Source: Bacteroidota bacterium (GTDB lineage Bacteria > Bacteroidota > Bacteroidia > B-17B0 > Aurantibacillaceae). From it: a stretch of DNA of 33,558 bases. Numbering within the stretch: position 1 is the first letter of the stretch; every line of letters starts with the position of its first letter. Position numbers and translations under genes: made by a program. The stretch spans positions 1-33,558 of the forward strand of contig JAQZBQ010000021.1 in assembly GCA_029237825.1 (NCBI GenBank), in the 5' to 3' direction. Below, in pieces: positions 33,351 through 33,558 of the stretch. Below the pieces are notes generated by a model. The model searched no databases. It saw nothing but the letters and a program-made list of their open reading frames with translations, and was not told where the DNA came from.

Positions 33351-33382
33351 TTTGGTGGAGAGAAAAAGAGTTAGTACTTTTG
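33351..33382 (+). promoter_or_regulatory. Putative rRNA promoter P2
   Basis: TTTG (33351-33354), a 20-bp spacer and TACTTTTG (33375-33382), followed by CAACCCGC, nearly the same downstream string as P1. A long A/T tract (33320-33350) precedes it. Confidence 0.75.
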
Positions 33383-33488
33383 CAACCCGCAAATGAAAAT
33401 AGCGGACGTTCATTAAGAGATTTGAGAGTTAGATTAGGGTAAAGCCTGAGAGACTTAATAAAATATTAGGCTGGTGCAAACTGGTCGA

Positions 33489-33500
33489 GTTCTTTGAAAA
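33489..33500 (+). promoter_or_regulatory. boxA-like antitermination motif
   Basis: GTTCTTTGAAAA resembles the boxA element (E. coli TGCTCTTTAACA) in the form commonly seen before rRNA genes of Bacteroidota. It lies about 107 nt after the P2 -7 element. Confidence 0.6.
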
Positions 33501-33558
33501 AATTGAAACCAAAAAATGTAGCAGGTAACTCTAAAAATAAAAGAGAGTACATCTGAAT

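Larger units (their letters stand above)
33210..33558 (+). promoter_or_regulatory. Putative ribosomal RNA operon leader (no gene)
   Basis: A 349-bp non-coding stretch after the last gene, A/T-rich, with poly-A tracts near 33225-33240, two consensus promoters and a boxA-like motif (listed separately), all pointing right. This order is typical of the region before 16S rRNA in Bacteroidota. The 16S gene is not in the window, so the assignment is by leader features alone. Confidence 0.7.

Overview
The window looks like chromosomal DNA of an environmental member of the Bacteroidota. Three very large cell-surface proteins end in type IX secretion (T9SS) sorting domains. Several genes are preceded by the Bacteroidota promoter signature (TTTG or TTG, about 19-21 bp, then TAnnTTTG). 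Shine-Dalgarno sequences are not evident, and leaders are A/T-rich. The species cannot be named from the sequence.

Layout. Positions 1-2247 hold the 3' part of a beta-propeller-like protein, cut by the window edge, which converges on purM (2266-3465). A T9SS-exported leucine-rich-repeat protein follows (3573-6467, minus). Next come metF (6639-7592) and a secreted, barrel-like protein (7661-8620), both minus. Facing them are eukaryotic-type NADP isocitrate dehydrogenase and a small NifU-like Fe-S protein (8739-10212). Positions 10297-13942 hold a GNAT acetyltransferase and a compact surface-polysaccharide module: a GT9 glycosyltransferase, an FkbM methyltransferase and a divergent flippase. 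Positions 14055-23947 are dominated by two giant T9SS cargo proteins on the plus strand. Between them sit two small minus-strand membrane proteins (DUF2752 and a CCC-motif-like protein). Positions 24049-28421 carry thioredoxin, a 65-aa unknown, a DinB/YfiT-type protein, lipoamide dehydrogenase and apolipoprotein N-acyltransferase. Positions 28485-29261 encode a secreted unknown. Positions 29444-33209 form a tightly coupled plus-strand operon: tgt, an LptF/LptG-type permease and a GT22-like membrane glycosyltransferase.

The last 349 bases (33210-33558) hold no gene. They look like the leader of a ribosomal RNA operon: two tandem consensus promoters and a boxA-like motif. The 16S gene itself would start beyond the window.

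Functionally the window mixes housekeeping metabolism (purine synthesis, C1 metabolism, TCA cycle, redox) with envelope construction (lipoprotein acylation, LPS transport, polysaccharide building) and large surface-protein display. There are no mobile elements, CRISPR arrays, prophage genes or tRNAs. I did not find a clearly new multi-gene system. The items most worth a second look are promoters embedded in terminator hairpins, a cysteine ladder in an LRR protein, a Tgt lacking the usual zinc cysteines, a run of non-ATG starts in the polysaccharide module, and a bacterial GT22-like enzyme in an operon with tgt.
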